DNA of 64,000 bases from Mycobacteroides franklinii. Its GTDB lineage: Bacteria > Actinomycetota > Actinomycetes > Mycobacteriales > Mycobacteriaceae. Shown piece by piece: positions 31,775 through 40,265 of the stretch (position 1 is the stretch's first letter; each line of letters opens with the position of its first letter). The stretch spans positions 1 to 64,000 of the forward strand of contig NZ_MAFQ01000018.1 of the NCBI RefSeq assembly GCF_002013895.1, written 5' to 3'. A model generated the notes under the pieces. It worked only from the letters and a program-made list of their open reading frames with translations. It did not search any database and had not been told where the DNA came from. A program made the position numbers and the translations under genes.

Positions 31775-32421
31775 CCCCCACGCTGGAACTTCAGGACACC
31801 ATTGCGGTCCTGAATCTCGGACCCGACGAGAATCGGTTCTCCCCCGACTGGCTCGACACCGTCAACGGTCTGCTCGACGATGTCCTGACGCAGGCCCAGG
31901 CGCTGGTCACCGTGGGCGCCGGCAAGTTCTACTCCAACGGGTTGGACCTGGATTGGCTTATGTCCCACGGTGATCGCGCCGACTGGTATGTCGGACGCGT
32001 GCAGGCGTTGTTCAGCCGCGTTCTCACCTTCCCGCTGCCCACCGTGGCCGCGGTCAACGGTCACGCATTCGGTGCCGGCGCGATGCTCGCCGTCGCCCAT
32101 GACTACCGGGTGATGCGGTCTGACCGCGGATACCTGTGCTTCCCCGAAGTCGATATCCACATCCCGTTCACCCCGGGAATGGCGAGTCTGATCCAGGCCA
32201 AGCTGGCGCCGCAGACAGCGGTAACGGCGATGACCACCGGACACCGCTACGGCGGAGAGGCCGCGGTAGCGGCCGGCTTAGCCGACCGTGCCGCAACCGA
32301 GCATGAAGTACGCAGTGCCGCCATCGATCTGATGCGACCCCTGGTGGGTAAGGACAGCGGGACCTTGGGCGCCATCAAGGCGACGATGTTCGCCGCGACC
32401 ACCGCGGCGCTGGCGGCCTGA
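31771..32421 (+). CDS. crotonase family protein (enoyl-CoA hydratase/isomerase)
   Basis: 216 aa, short for the family (about 260). FYSNGLDLDWL replaces the usual AFCAGADL element, and AAVNGHAFGAGAMLAVAHDY is the oxyanion-hole helix; CFPEVDIHIPFTPGM follows. The FYSNGLDL form is typical of eukaryote-like delta3-delta2-enoyl-CoA isomerases, so double-bond isomerisation is as likely as hydration. Coupled to its TetR gene. Confidence 0.82.
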   Translation: MTPTLELQDTIAVLNLGPDENRFSPDWLDTVNGLLDDVLTQAQALVTVGAGKFYSNGLDLDWLMSHGDRADWYVGRVQALFSRVLTFPLPTVAAVNGHAFGAGAMLAVAHDYRVMRSDRGYLCFPEVDIHIPFTPGMASLIQAKLAPQTAVTAMTTGHRYGGEAAVAAGLADRAATEHEVRSAAIDLMRPLVGKDSGTLGAIKATMFAATTAALAA

Positions 32422-32428
32422 CGCGGCG

Positions 32429-32680
32429 CTACTGGGGAGGAATCACCGGCGGGCGGCACACGTTGCTCACCGGGTCCCACCACGAACCGTTGTCGCAGTT
32501 CAGTGGAGTGGTCGATACCGGCGGTCGGCAGGTGTTGGCCGCCGGGTCCCACCATCCGCCCGGACAGTTGGGCACGATGGGGTCTGCCGTGCCGATCGCC
32601 GGCGAGATGCCGGATATCGCGGCCATCGGCAAGATCGCCGCGGCTGCGACGACGATCAAACGGCGGGCACTGATCTTCAT
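32429..32680 (-). CDS. small secreted protein with two Cys/Trp repeats
   Basis: 83 aa from ATG at 32680 (GGTGG upstream). Sec signal ending SPAIGTADP, leaving about 50 residues made of two repeats: NCPGGWWDPAANTCRPPV and NCDNGSWWDPVSNVCRPPV. Each has two Cys, a WWDP motif and CRPPV. Four cysteines suggest two disulfides outside the cell. Not recognised as a known family; function unknown. Convergent with the crotonase. Confidence 0.7.
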   Translation of the reverse strand: MKISARRLIVVAAAAILPMAAISGISPAIGTADPIVPNCPGGWWDPAANTCRPPVSTTPLNCDNGSWWDPVSNVCRPPVIPPQ

Positions 32681-32720
32681 GTGAACCACCTTCGTTTCGG
32701 GTAGTGCGGCTCGGGTGAGC

Positions 32721-33545
32721 CTACCCGGCACGCGGTACGCGAAACTTCGGCGCCAGCAGCCGCCTGGCGGCCACATCCAGGGCATATCCGAGCGCCCCGA
32801 TCACGAGTATGACCGCGACGACCTGGTCATAGGCGAGCTGATCGCGTGCGTTGAGGATCTGATATCCCAAACCTGATCGCACGCCCAGCATTTCAGCGGG
32901 AACGAGGACAACCCAGGCAATGCCCAACGCGATACGTACGCCCGTCTGGATGTGGCCGCGTATTGCCGGGAGTACCACCGAGGTGAGGACCTCGACGCGG
33001 GTGGCGTGAAACGACCGCGCCACGTGCAGGTACCCGGGCTCGATCCCATGCACGCCGGCCGTGGTGTTGATGAGGATGGGCCATACCGCTGCCGCGGCGA
33101 TGAGAAAAATGACCGGCTGGCTGCCGATTCCGAAGACCGCTACCGCGATGGGCGTCCACGAAAGCGGCGAGATCATCCGCAGGAACTGGATCACGGGACG
33201 TGCCGCGCGTTCGGCGGTGGTGTTCACTCCAAGGAACAGGCCCGCCGGGATGCCGATCACGGCCGCCAGGCAGAGTCCGATCAGCAATCGCCACAGACTG
33301 ATTCCGGCATCCGGCAGCAATACTCCACGATTGAGCAGATCGAATACGGCGGGCACGACGGTGTCCGGAGCAGTCTGCCGCAGCAGGGAATGCGGTTGGC
33401 TCAGCACTGAGCTGGCGAGCCACCACAGCGCGATGCTCGCCGTAATGGCAAGTGCCGGCGGCCAAATCTTGGCCAGCAGCTGAGATTTGCGCGGGTCAGC
33501 TGCGTTGTCGCTGGCGATCGTGGGTGTGCGTTCGATGATGCTCAC
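32721..33545 (-). CDS. ABC transporter permease (SsuC/TauC-type)
   Basis: 274 aa. About six membrane segments, among them ALAITASIALWWLASSVL, LLIGLCLAAVIGIPAGLFLG and VVAVILVIGALGYALDVAAR. The BPD inner-membrane signature region is VVLPAIRGHIQTGVRIALGI, AWVVLVPAEMLG. This is the permease type of sulfonate, taurine and nitrate uptake systems. Overlaps the substrate-binding gene by 4 bp; last gene of a five-gene operon. Confidence 0.87.
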   Translation of the reverse strand: MSIIERTPTIASDNAADPRKSQLLAKIWPPALAITASIALWWLASSVLSQPHSLLRQTAPDTVVPAVFDLLNRGVLLPDAGISLWRLLIGLCLAAVIGIPAGLFLGVNTTAERAARPVIQFLRMISPLSWTPIAVAVFGIGSQPVIFLIAAAAVWPILINTTAGVHGIEPGYLHVARSFHATRVEVLTSVVLPAIRGHIQTGVRIALGIAWVVLVPAEMLGVRSGLGYQILNARDQLAYDQVVAVILVIGALGYALDVAARRLLAPKFRVPRAG

Positions 33546-34711
33546 AAGGCCTGTACCTGTTCCGTTCGGGTGAAATCGGGTGTGATACCAAACGCTCTGG
33601 GTCCGCCGTGTCTGGCGATGGCGCGGCGAACGAACGTGTCGTCGACGAGGTCGTCATGCACTCGCGCCGGATCAAGTCCGTCGAGGAATCCGCGGTCGCC
33701 GTCGACAACGGTGTCATGCATTGACTCGACCAGCCGGTGGGTGAAGCTCCGATACGGAAACGGCTGATAGCCCAGCTTTTGCGGATGCCAATCCGGATGT
33801 TTCAGCGGGTAAGGAGGATTCGGATAGGTCAGTGCCGTCTGCACCGCGGGCACGGGCTGCGGCAGATACTTGCCGCCGCCGAGCGCGCTTGCCGCCGACT
33901 TTCTGTCGCCATCGATGCGCAGCTGAGCGGCTACCACTGCATCGGTAACACCCTGCACAGCCGCGGCCTGACGGGCGATCACATCCTCGCGCGTGACGAG
34001 GACGCAGCACGCATGGTCGCGCCAAACATCGCCGAGAAACGTGTGAATCCGCCCGATCTTCTTGATCTGTGCGATGGCATTGAACGGATCGGCGACCACA
34101 TATCCACCGATGGATCTATTGGCCAGCGCCGGAACCATATCGGAGGGGCTCATCACAACCAGCTCGACCGTGCGCCGGGCGCGCGACGCGGTGCTCCGGA
34201 TCACCGGGCGTAAACCATGGCCGCGTAAGAGCTCTTGTAACACGATGTTGTGAATGGACCACCAGAACGGAATGGCCACCTGGGTGCCCGCCAAGTCTTC
34301 GAGATGGTCGATATCCGGTGCGACGGTGAGCGCCGATCCGTTGGTGTGATTCCAGCCGAGTACCCGCACACCGTGGCCCAGCACCTGCCGGAGCTGAATG
34401 GCCATGGGCATCAACAGATGCGCGACGTCGATCTGCCCTGCCATGAAGGCCTCGGCCAATGCGGCCCAACTACGGAACAGCACCGGTTTCGCGGCACTGA
34501 CGGTGCCAGCCGGATAGAGCCCGGCGGAATGCGCGAGCAGCAGTGGCGCGGCATCGGTGATCGGCAGATACCCAATTCGCAATCGACCGGTGGTGTTGGT
34601 GGCATCGGAGGTAGCGGCACGGATCAGTCCGGTGGCACCGAATAATCCTGCTGCAGTGGTGATTCCGGCTGCACCCGCCAACACGGTACGGCGCGAGGTA
34701 AGGCCGTTCAC
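33542..34711 (-). CDS. ABC transporter substrate-binding protein (SsuA/NrtA-like), Tat-type signal
   Basis: 389 aa from GTG at 34711, overlapping the ATPase stop as GTGA. Twin-arginine signal SRRTVLAGAAGITTAAG, then the NMT1/SsuA-like domain: LRIGYLPITDAAPLLLAHSA, AEAFMAGQIDVAHLLMPMAI, TQVAIPFWWSIHNIVLQELL. Binds the transported solute outside the membrane. Export by Tat implies folding, or a cofactor, before export. Solute unknown; sulfonate-like is inferred from the neighbours. Confidence 0.85.
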   Translation of the reverse strand: MNGLTSRRTVLAGAAGITTAAGLFGATGLIRAATSDATNTTGRLRIGYLPITDAAPLLLAHSAGLYPAGTVSAAKPVLFRSWAALAEAFMAGQIDVAHLLMPMAIQLRQVLGHGVRVLGWNHTNGSALTVAPDIDHLEDLAGTQVAIPFWWSIHNIVLQELLRGHGLRPVIRSTASRARRTVELVVMSPSDMVPALANRSIGGYVVADPFNAIAQIKKIGRIHTFLGDVWRDHACCVLVTREDVIARQAAAVQGVTDAVVAAQLRIDGDRKSAASALGGGKYLPQPVPAVQTALTYPNPPYPLKHPDWHPQKLGYQPFPYRSFTHRLVESMHDTVVDGDRGFLDGLDPARVHDDLVDDTFVRRAIARHGGPRAFGITPDFTRTEQVQAL

Positions 34712-35433
34712 AACAGCCCGGCGACAATGGGCTGATACTGGACCAAGATCTCCGCGCGTATCCGCGGATGCTCCCCTGTGTTGTCGTCGAGTGTCCACTC
34801 CTGACGAATCCGTCCGTTGTCGCCCAGAAGAATCACTCTGTGGGCAAGGGCCAACGCCTCATCCACATCGTGCGTAACCAGGACAACCGTGACGGACAAT
34901 TCGCCGGCCAGCCTCACCAGCCACGCCTGTAGATCTGCCCGCGTCACAGGATCGAGCGCGCTGAACGGTTCATCGAGCAGCAGCAGCTCGGGGCGGGTGG
35001 CCGCCGCGCGAAGGATCGCGACGCGCTGGGCCTGACCACCGGACAGTTGGTCCGGATACCGATCCGCGAGCTGTTGCAGCCCGAAATGCTGGACCAGGTT
35101 CTGCACGTACGTGTCATCGAATCCGCTGCGGTGCACCGCGAACCGTTTGGCGAAGGCGATGTTCTCGGCAACGGTCAGCCATGGCATGAGCAGGGGGTCT
35201 TGGAAAACGACACCGGTTCGGGGCCGTCCTCCGTCCGACGCCCAGACCACGGTTCCCGCGCTGAGCTCCTCCAGCCCCGCCAGCACCCGCAACAACGTGG
35301 ACTTTCCGCTCCCGCTGGGGCCCAGGATGGCCAGGAACTCGCCGGAGGCCACATGGACATCGACGTCCCGGAATGCCGTCGTCGACCCGAAATGCTTGGC
35401 GCCATTCGCTATTCGTACTGCGTCAATTCCCAC
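34708..35433 (-). CDS. ABC transporter ATPase (SsuB/TauB-type)
   Basis: 241 aa. Walker A LGPSGSGKSTLL, signature LSGGQAQRVAI, Walker B LLLLDEPFSALD, H-loop VTHDVDEALALA. Energises the permease encoded downstream. The 5' end overlaps the acyl-CoA-dehydrogenase-like gene by 25 bp, so a later start is possible, but the overlap fits the tight operon. Confidence 0.9.
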   Translation of the reverse strand: MGIDAVRIANGAKHFGSTTAFRDVDVHVASGEFLAILGPSGSGKSTLLRVLAGLEELSAGTVVWASDGGRPRTGVVFQDPLLMPWLTVAENIAFAKRFAVHRSGFDDTYVQNLVQHFGLQQLADRYPDQLSGGQAQRVAILRAAATRPELLLLDEPFSALDPVTRADLQAWLVRLAGELSVTVVLVTHDVDEALALAHRVILLGDNGRIRQEWTLDDNTGEHPRIRAEILVQYQPIVAGLL

Positions 35434-36458
35434 CGCAATTGTCCTTCCGAGGGTGACTGAATAGGGAGGAAGGCGGCCTCACGGAACCGGCGGTTCGCCG
35501 CCGTTCCCAGCGCATACCCGGCGCCGCCGGCCAAGGTGACCTCGAGCCGTGACGCCTGACCCGCGAGCCCGGCGGCACCCAACCGCAGCCGCAGCAGGTC
35601 GGCGATGCCTGGGTCCGACGGTGCGGCCGCAAAGGCGTAGAGCCGCTCGCGCAGCGCCTGGCTCCGCCGCGCGAGATCGGCCAGTTCGGTAGTGAACTGT
35701 CCCGCGAGCACGCCCCGCGCGGACCGCGCACCGTCGAGGGCGGCGACGCTGACCCCGACACAAAATGCGGTCTGCAGCAGTAGGAAGGCCGGCCGGATTC
35801 GGGCTACGAAGTCCTGCAGGTCTGTGCTGATCACGTTCTCGGCAGGGACCTGGACACGGTCCAGATGTAGGGACGTCGAGGCCGTGGCCGTCAATGCCAT
35901 CAGGTTCGGCGGCCGCTCGATGCGCACCCCGTCCGCACTGACGTCAATCGCCACCACGTAGGTGGCGCCGTCCGTGCCGCGGGCCGGCAGCACCATCAGC
36001 GCGTCGGGGAAGACGTTTGACGCCCATCGGATCGGGCCGGTGACACGTAGCCCATCGGGATGCTCTGACGCCACTATCGGGACCTCCCCCAGGCCCGCCA
36101 CGTGTTTGAGACCGGCAGCCATCGCGGTGACGCCAGGGCGCTGCCCGAGAGTCAGGCCGGGCAGCTGCGCGGCACGAAAGACCGCGGGAGCCAGACTCAC
36201 ATACTCAATGGTCATTCGATGCGCCCATGCCGCGAAGCCCACGGCCAGACTGCTGGTGGCGACGTGTTCGATCACCCGCACCATCGATGTGAGGTCCGCG
36301 CCGGTAAGGCCCGCATCGAACAGTCCCTGCGCGCCGAGCGCGGCGATATCGACGCGCACATCGGTCTGATCTGAGTCCAGAGCAGATGCCCTGCGCGCCA
36401 CCTCATCGCCGACGCGTGCCAGCGCAGCGTCGACATCCCTGGCCACGGCGGCCGTCAT
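35409..36458 (-). CDS. acyl-CoA dehydrogenase-fold flavoprotein (SfnB/DszC-like)
   Basis: 349 aa. Divergent acyl-CoA dehydrogenase fold: helical N-domain (VARDVDAALARVGDEVARRA), a beta domain (GLRVTGPIRWASNVFPDALM) and a helical C-domain. It lacks the QIxGGxG ending of true acyl-CoA dehydrogenases. Linked to an SsuABC-type transporter, it fits the flavin-dependent desulfurisation group (SfnB, DszC) that oxidises organosulfur compounds with reduced flavin. ATGA overlap with the DUF4242 gene. Reaction inferred from fold and context. Confidence 0.72.
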   Translation of the reverse strand: MTAAVARDVDAALARVGDEVARRASALDSDQTDVRVDIAALGAQGLFDAGLTGADLTSMVRVIEHVATSSLAVGFAAWAHRMTIEYVSLAPAVFRAAQLPGLTLGQRPGVTAMAAGLKHVAGLGEVPIVASEHPDGLRVTGPIRWASNVFPDALMVLPARGTDGATYVVAIDVSADGVRIERPPNLMALTATASTSLHLDRVQVPAENVISTDLQDFVARIRPAFLLLQTAFCVGVSVAALDGARSARGVLAGQFTTELADLARRSQALRERLYAFAAAPSDPGIADLLRLRLGAAGLAGQASRLEVTLAGGAGYALGTAANRRFREAAFLPIQSPSEGQLRWELTQYE

Positions 36459-36985
36459 AGCGAGATATCTCCGAGACCGTGGAGTCTGTCAACGGGGGTG
36501 TCGACGGCCTTGCGGGCACGGAGCACGGCCTGCTCATCGGGGGCGTCATAGAAACACAGGCACTTGTCCATATCTTCGCGGACATAAGTACGCAGAAAGC
36601 TGACTTCGGGGACGTCGGCGTATTTGGGTGCCTTGGCCTTCTTGCGTGCCAGGTAGGTCTCCATATCCAGCTCGGCCGGCAGATCCCATTCGACCAGATA
36701 GCCGGCCGCCGGACGCGCAGATTTCAGCTGATCGAGGTCGGCGCCCACCAGGCGGACCGAGTGCGGGCCCGAGACCGTCTCAACTCCAAGGGAATCCGCG
36801 TCCCACTGCGATGCCTCACCGTCGAATTCGGCGATGACGAAGATCCGGAGGGACTCGCGTGTCACCTGTGCTTCGATCAGCTCGCCTCCATCACGGTGAA
36901 TGCGCCCGTCGATCTCCTTGATCAGCTGTGCGGCATCGGTCTTATCGGCTGAGCTAACGGTGATCTCGTAGAGGTGCAGTGTCAC
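36455..36985 (-). CDS. DUF4242 protein with two ferredoxin-like repeats
   Basis: 176 aa from GTG at 36985 with AGGAAG upstream; the longer frame runs into the divergent promoter. The C-terminal half is a DUF4242 domain (YLVEWDLPAELDMETYLARK, then SFLRTYVREDMDKCLCFYDA and PDEQAVLRARKAVDTPVDRL); the N-terminal half looks like a second, degenerate copy. A Streptomyces member binds nickel, but no function is fixed. First gene of the operon with the flavoprotein and ABC transporter, divergent from a TetR. Confidence 0.75.
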   Translation of the reverse strand: MTLHLYEITVSSADKTDAAQLIKEIDGRIHRDGGELIEAQVTRESLRIFVIAEFDGEASQWDADSLGVETVSGPHSVRLVGADLDQLKSARPAAGYLVEWDLPAELDMETYLARKKAKAPKYADVPEVSFLRTYVREDMDKCLCFYDAPDEQAVLRARKAVDTPVDRLHGLGDISL

Positions 36986-37043
36986 GGCACTCTTCCTAAC
37001 TTCGGTGGGCGATTTCGATGTTCGACAACGCGACACTTACACG

Positions 37044-37059
37044 GACAGACCGGTCTGTC
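37044..37059. promoter_or_regulatory. perfect TetR-type operator
   Basis: GACAGACCGGTCTGTC, a perfect 16-bp palindrome, lies 59 bp from the GTG of the DUF4242 operon and 31 bp from the TetR ATG. AGACCGGTCT is a known core for this TetR branch, so both transcripts are probably repressed by the TetR protein. Confidence 0.75.
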
Positions 37060-37089
37060 TATCGCGGTCTGGTGCGTTACCCTGCTTCC

Positions 37090-37677
37090 ATGAGCCCCGC
37101 CGCAGCGCCCACGGCCGCCGACACCGCCTCGACTCCCCGTGTGCTCGGGCCCGCCGATCGACTGCTCCGAACTGCCGCAGATCTCTTTGCGACGCAGGGC
37201 ATTCGGGCAGTGGGGATCGACCAGATCCTGCGTGAGGCAGGAGTTGCCAAGGCGAGCCTGTACAGCAGCTACGGATCCAAGGACGGGCTCATCGTCGCCT
37301 ATCTCGAAGAATTGGATCAGCGTGATCGCAAACGCTGGAACGCGGCGGTCGCGGCGCAGCGCGATCCCATCGTCAAGATCCTGACATTCTTCGACCTCGC
37401 TGCCGCTGCGGGAAAGGCCAGAAACTTCCGTGGATGTCTCTACGCCAATGCCGCGACCGAATTCCCGGGAACGGAGTGGGAGCCGGTGCGTTCGCATCGT
37501 GAGTGGTTCCGCTCGACAGTGGGAGCGCTGTTACGCGCGGCCGGGCGGGCACGACCCGACGCCACCGCGCGACAGGTTCAGCTGCTTTACGACGGTGCGC
37601 TGACCGCCTCGAAGATAGAGAAATCCGTCGACCCGATAGCACTAGCGCGCAAGCTGGCTCGGCAACTGATCAGCTAG
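37090..37677 (+). CDS. TetR/AcrR family regulator
   Basis: 195 aa from ATG at 37090; a longer frame would start within the operator. HTH: ADRLLRTAADLFATQGIRAV, GIDQILREAGVAKASLYSSY, GSKDGLIVAYL. The ligand domain contains FRGCLYANAATEFPG, typical of the AcrR-like group with a 16-bp palindromic site. Probable repressor of itself and the divergent transporter/flavoprotein operon. Confidence 0.88.
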   Translation: MSPAAAPTAADTASTPRVLGPADRLLRTAADLFATQGIRAVGIDQILREAGVAKASLYSSYGSKDGLIVAYLEELDQRDRKRWNAAVAAQRDPIVKILTFFDLAAAAGKARNFRGCLYANAATEFPGTEWEPVRSHREWFRSTVGALLRAAGRARPDATARQVQLLYDGALTASKIEKSVDPIALARKLARQLIS

Positions 37678-37705
37678 GCGCCCGGACTCTGGTTGGATGT
37701 GATGT

Positions 37706-38158
37706 ATGACTGAGGATGTCAGAGTGGTCTCGGCCAGCCGTGAGGTGCAGGCACCGGCGGCGGTGATATTCGAGCTCATCGCCGATCCCGTGCGGCAGCG
37801 TGAATGGGATGGCAACGAGAATCTCGCCCAGGCGGCGGCCGGGCAACGAGCCCATGCCGTGGGTGATGTGTTCGTGATGACCCTGACCAATGGTGCCGAC
37901 CGCGAAAACCACATCGTCGAATTCGCCGAGGGACGGCGGATCGCCTGGTTACCTTCGGAAGTAGGCAAGCAGCCGCCCGGTCACCTGTGGCGCTGGGAGC
38001 TCGAACCGCTTGATGACAGCCGTACACGGGTGACTCACACCTACGACTGGACGAATCTTTCCGACGAGAAAAGACTCGTCCGGGCTCGTCTGACCACGTC
38101 CGAGCGGTTGCAGGCATCGGTGGACAGACTCGGTGCGTTGGCAGAGTCGGGCGAATAG
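37706..38158 (+). CDS. SRPBCC-fold (polyketide cyclase/START-like) protein
   Basis: 150 aa. VVSASREVQAPAAVIFELIA with DPVRQREWDGNENL marks the START-like fold; HLWRWELEPLDDSRTRVTHT and YDWTNL close it. Probably binds a hydrophobic small molecule. It starts 28 bp after the TetR stop and may be cotranscribed. Confidence 0.8.
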   Translation: MTEDVRVVSASREVQAPAAVIFELIADPVRQREWDGNENLAQAAAGQRAHAVGDVFVMTLTNGADRENHIVEFAEGRRIAWLPSEVGKQPPGHLWRWELEPLDDSRTRVTHTYDWTNLSDEKRLVRARLTTSERLQASVDRLGALAESGE

Positions 38159-38224
38159 CAGCGAGAGGACTTCCCGCTCGGCGGGCCTTGACCTCCAGTT
38201 CACTCGAGAACCAACACTGGTCAT

Positions 38225-38690
38225 ATGACCACGCATACATCGAATGTGCGCCAGATTCGGTCCGACCTATGGGAGACGCGTACCGACAGGCCCCCTCCCG
38301 GACTGACCACCCACGCCTGCCTGTGGACCCGGCCCGCAGGGAACGTGTTGTTCTATAGCCCCGCCACCGAGGCCGACTTCGAGGCCATAGCCGAATTGGG
38401 CGGGGTCGCCCATCAGTACCGATCACATCTGGACGAGGCCGGGCCCATGCTCGCCGTGGTGAAGCAGCGCTTCGGATCCACGGCGTCGAGGTGATGCCGA
38501 CGCCGGGGCATTCCGTGGGCAGCACAAGCTATCTGGTGGCGGCCCCGGGCCGGGCGATGCCGGCGGCGACGCGGCGGTGTACGAGCTCGGGCCCGGCCGG
38601 TGGCGCGAGCTCATCGAGCTGGCGCCACGCAGCGTGCGGCGCGGAGAGCGCAGTTGCTCACCCGATTTGCGCAAATTACCTTTAACCAGG
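38225..38690 (+). pseudogene. frameshifted MBL-fold metallo-hydrolase remnant
   Basis: Frame 1 (38225-38494) encodes the N-terminus of an MBL-fold family (VRQIRSDLWETRTDRPPPGL, AELGGVAHQYRSHLDEAGPM) and stops at FGSTASR. A second frame then carries EVMPTPGHSVGSTSYLVAAP, the middle of the same family, and a third carries GDAGGDAAVYELGPGRWREL near the end. Two frame changes and missing segments (about 60-80 residues) leave no complete active site. The neighbours are intact, so this is a decayed gene rather than general sequence error, although errors cannot be excluded. Confidence 0.75.
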
Positions 38691-38695
38691 CCAGA

Positions 38696-40207
38696 TTAGG
38701 GCCGAACCGCCTGCGCGAAGCCGAACACGCCGTTCGGATCATAGCTTGACGCAACCCGCCGTAACCGCGGCAGATTTTCCCCGTAATACGCTGCGGCCCA
38801 ATCGGGTAGCCGCGGGTCGATGTAGTTCACGTAGGCACCGGCTCCGCAAATCTCGCCGAGCCGGTCGCGCGCCTCATCCACGCGCCGATATGCCTCGGAC
38901 GGGTCCGAACCGACACCGTGATAGATCTGAATGGAGGCGGCCGCCCCGCGATGAGGGAATGCGGTGGCGTCGGAGGGAACTCGGGTCACCGCCCCGCCCA
39001 GGCTGTCGAATATGAAAGTGAGCCTGGGCTTGTTCGTCAGGAGTGCCTCGATGCGGGCGGTATCGACGCCTGGATGAGGGACCATTCGCGAGGACGCCAC
39101 AAACGCCTCGCGCTGCAACTGCCCCGGCGGCGTGCCTATCCATGACGGATGGCACTGGACCACAGTAAATGTGGAGCAACCACCCATGAACTTCATGGCG
39201 TCCAGAAAAGTCATCGCGGCGACAAATCGGTCGGTGGCGGTAACGCCGAGGGTGCCGCGCAGATCTTCGACCAAGGCGTGCGGATCGGTGCCCTGGGCGA
39301 TGCATCCCACGATCCGGCATTGCGGTGTGACGTCGCCGACCGCATGCAGGGTCGTCCACAATTCATCGGGCGCAGTGGACATGAAGGCCAACCATCGACG
39401 CATTATCGCGGCCATATCCCCTGGCGCGTAGTCGAGAGTGAACACCGTCAGTTCGGTGGATTCGGCGGTTTCAAAGGTCAACTCCGTGGCAATACAGAAG
39501 TTTCCGCCGCCTGCCCCGCGGATAGCCCAGAACAGCTCGGGTTCGGAATTCGATGAGACAACCCGGATCTTGCCGTCCGCGGTCACCGCGCGCGCCGCGA
39601 CGAGCTGGTCGCAGGTGAGCCCGAACTTGCGGGTGAGCACCCCTACCCCGCCGCCCATGGTCAATCCGGAGATGCCGACGGTCGGGCAGGAGCCACCGGC
39701 CAACATTCGACCGGCATCGGCGACACCGGCATAGACATCGATGAGCCGCGCTCCTGATCCGACCATGGCTCGCGTCCCGGCGACCGAGACCGCCGCCATG
39801 CGCCCGAGATCGACCACCAAACCGTCGTCGGGAATGCAATAACCCGCATAGCTGTGCCCACCGCTGCGTGCCGCTATGGGTATCCGAGCACTCGATGCGA
39901 ATTCCACACACTGTGCCACATCCTCTTCGGACGCGCAGAAGGCCACCGCACCAGGGTGATTCGTGTCGAAGAGCGGATTGAATATCCGTACTGAATCGTT
40001 CATTCCGGCTTCGCCGCGCACCACGAGCGTTCCGGACAGGCTGCGGCGCAGATCATCCCATCGGAGAGCGGCAGGTACATCTGCAGGGTGATCTCGTGAG
40101 CATCCGGCGGTGCCGGCTGCGCCGAGCGCCAGCATTGCTCCAGCGGACAGCACCGCACGCCTGGTGATCAGCGCAGGACTACGCCCAGCCCGCGATTCGG
40201 GATCCAT
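38696..40207 (-). CDS. exported FAD-linked oxidase (berberine-bridge-enzyme-like)
   Basis: 503 aa from ATG at 40207. Signal ITRRAVLSAGAMLALG with AAGTAGC: a twin-arginine-like lipoprotein signal. FAD-binding PCMH domain with RSGGHSYAGYC (His for 8-alpha attachment) and SCPTVGISGLTMGGG (Cys position of bicovalent BBE enzymes), and the C-terminal BBE segment YVNYIDPRLPDWAAAYYGEN. It oxidises an alcohol, sugar or similar substrate with oxygen outside the membrane. Substrate unknown. Confidence 0.87.
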   Translation of the reverse strand: MDPESRAGRSPALITRRAVLSAGAMLALGAAGTAGCSRDHPADVPAALRWDDLRRSLSGTLVVRGEAGMNDSVRIFNPLFDTNHPGAVAFCASEEDVAQCVEFASSARIPIAARSGGHSYAGYCIPDDGLVVDLGRMAAVSVAGTRAMVGSGARLIDVYAGVADAGRMLAGGSCPTVGISGLTMGGGVGVLTRKFGLTCDQLVAARAVTADGKIRVVSSNSEPELFWAIRGAGGGNFCIATELTFETAESTELTVFTLDYAPGDMAAIMRRWLAFMSTAPDELWTTLHAVGDVTPQCRIVGCIAQGTDPHALVEDLRGTLGVTATDRFVAAMTFLDAMKFMGGCSTFTVVQCHPSWIGTPPGQLQREAFVASSRMVPHPGVDTARIEALLTNKPRLTFIFDSLGGAVTRVPSDATAFPHRGAAASIQIYHGVGSDPSEAYRRVDEARDRLGEICGAGAYVNYIDPRLPDWAAAYYGENLPRLRRVASSYDPNGVFGFAQAVRP

Positions 40208-40265
40208 CACCCCATCTTGTCGCCTACGGCAGGTCCACATACTGCGCAACGGTAGATTGACTGAT

